Part shown: positions 63,268 to 64,000 of the stretch, piece by piece
How the letters are laid out: every line of letters begins with the position of its first letter
Numbering within the stretch: position 1 is the first letter of the stretch
Origin: Cellvibrionaceae bacterium
Lineage (GTDB): Bacteria; Pseudomonadota; Gammaproteobacteria; Pseudomonadales; Cellvibrionaceae
DNA: 64,000 bases
Assembly: GCA_002707785.1 (NCBI GenBank)
Contig: PANW01000032.1
Span: 82,363-146,362 of the forward strand
Direction: 5' to 3'
Program-made: the position numbers and the translations under genes
Notes under the pieces: generated by a model
Seen by the model: the letters and a program-made list of their open reading frames with translations, nothing else
Told to the model about the DNA's origin: nothing
Databases searched by the model: none

Positions 63268-63329
63268 ATGAATGTTGAGGCTTTGCCTAAAGGGAGTGAG
63301 GCTGCAAGCTAAAATGCCGACTCCTATGC

Positions 63330-63365
63330 CATAAAAAACGCCGCTTCTTGCGGCGTTTTTTATGG
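63330..63365. terminator. Bidirectional intrinsic terminator
   Basis: ccataaaaaacgccgc-ttct-tgcggcgttttttatgg between convergent genes. Confidence 0.93.
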
Positions 63366-63395
63366 CTGTCGATCAACTGATCGCAACCAGATTGG

Positions 63396-64000
63396 TTATT
63401 CCAAGGAGATAGCACTGGTATCTGGCGGAGGCGGCGGTGCTGGCTGTTGCAACTGACCAAGCTCTTCCCCCACCGGAGCAAGATCCACGTCGGGAAGATC
63501 AACCTCTACGGGCTCAATCTGCCTACGCTCATGACTCTGGATCAGGTCGTCACCCAATTCGCTCAAACCATAATCGGTCAATTCAATCGTAACCGGTGCT
63601 TCATGAGCCAACTCACTAGTCTCGACTAAATTACCCTCTTGTGGCTTCAGGCTGAGCTGGCTGACATCAATCGCCACCGCAGGCTCAACGGCTTTGTCCT
63701 CGGGCTCCAGTAAATCCGCACCTACCGGTGCCAAGGTAAAATCAGAAACACCGCTATCGGCATTTTCCTGTGTCTGGACCTGTGACTTCTGCGGTTTCGT
63801 CTCTTGTCGCTCCCGCTCTTGCTCCTGCTGAGCCAGCCGCTCCTGCAAGGTCATTTTTCGCTCAGGCGCTGACGCTTCAGAATTAGCTCTAACAGGGCGG
63901 GGTGGACGGTTCGGAACGATCTTTGCGGTTACCTTGCCTGCCACACTGATTTGCACATCTGCCCCAGCTTGGCGCAGTACCGCTTGGTATTTCTCAGCGG
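63396..64000 (-). CDS. Uncharacterised protein with degenerate ~28-aa tandem repeats (5' end beyond window)
   Basis: Frame stays open to the window edge (…AEKYQAVLRQAGADVQISVAGKVTAK…); coiled-coil QERLAQQEQERERQ then four repeat units ending in DTSAISLE*. Confidence 0.7.
   Translation of the reverse strand, partial: AEKYQAVLRQAGADVQISVAGKVTAKIVPNRPPRPVRANSEASAPERKMTLQERLAQQEQERERQETKPQKSQVQTQENADSGVSDFTLAPVGADLLEPEDKAVEPAVAIDVSQLSLKPQEGNLVETSELAHEAPVTIELTDYGLSELGDDLIQSHERRQIEPVEVDLPDVDLAPVGEELGQLQQPAPPPPPDTSAISLE

Noticed and set aside
1-64000. CRISPR arrays, tRNAs, rRNAs, integrases, transposases
   Set aside because: None seen by eye; no regularly spaced repeats or recognisable mobile-element genes. 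A tRNAscan/Infernal run would be needed to exclude small RNAs.

Overview
The window is a dense, ordinary-looking gammaproteobacterial (probably marine) chromosome segment. It runs from the end of a cytochrome bd operon (cydA end, cydB) to a truncated repeat-containing ORF at the right edge. Recognisable core blocks are fbp; pomA-pomB-PilZ divergent from xseB-ispA-dxs; prmA; dusB-fis; purH-purD; coq7; a Vfr/CRP-type regulator; trpE-G-D-C; rpe-gph; murU-amgK divergent from lptD-surA-pdxA-rsmA-apaG-apaH; msrA; and hppA divergent from ppa. I saw no rRNA, tRNA, CRISPR array, transposon or prophage. I did not find a convincing new defence or mobile system. The most interesting signals are small. (1) Several genes are visibly broken and can be repaired on paper: a Crp/Fnr gene split by an exact 13-bp tandem duplication, a PAS-GGDEF-EAL gene with two indels plus a fusion deletion, a hybrid-kinase-like gene split at a T-run, and an in-frame stop before a conserved-looking C-terminus. 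(2) The split hybrid-kinase-like gene has lost its phospho-acceptor His and its N/G boxes but keeps an intact receiver domain. (3) Two related ~120-bp imperfect palindromes lie back to back between purH and purD. (4) There is an orphan NrtS-like small membrane protein and a PLA2-like CCxxHD secreted protein. (5) An 18-bp perfect palindrome lies between a TetR gene and a divergent hydrolase. (6) A ~28-residue degenerate repeat protein sits at the right edge. All family assignments are from reading motifs by eye; no searches were run.
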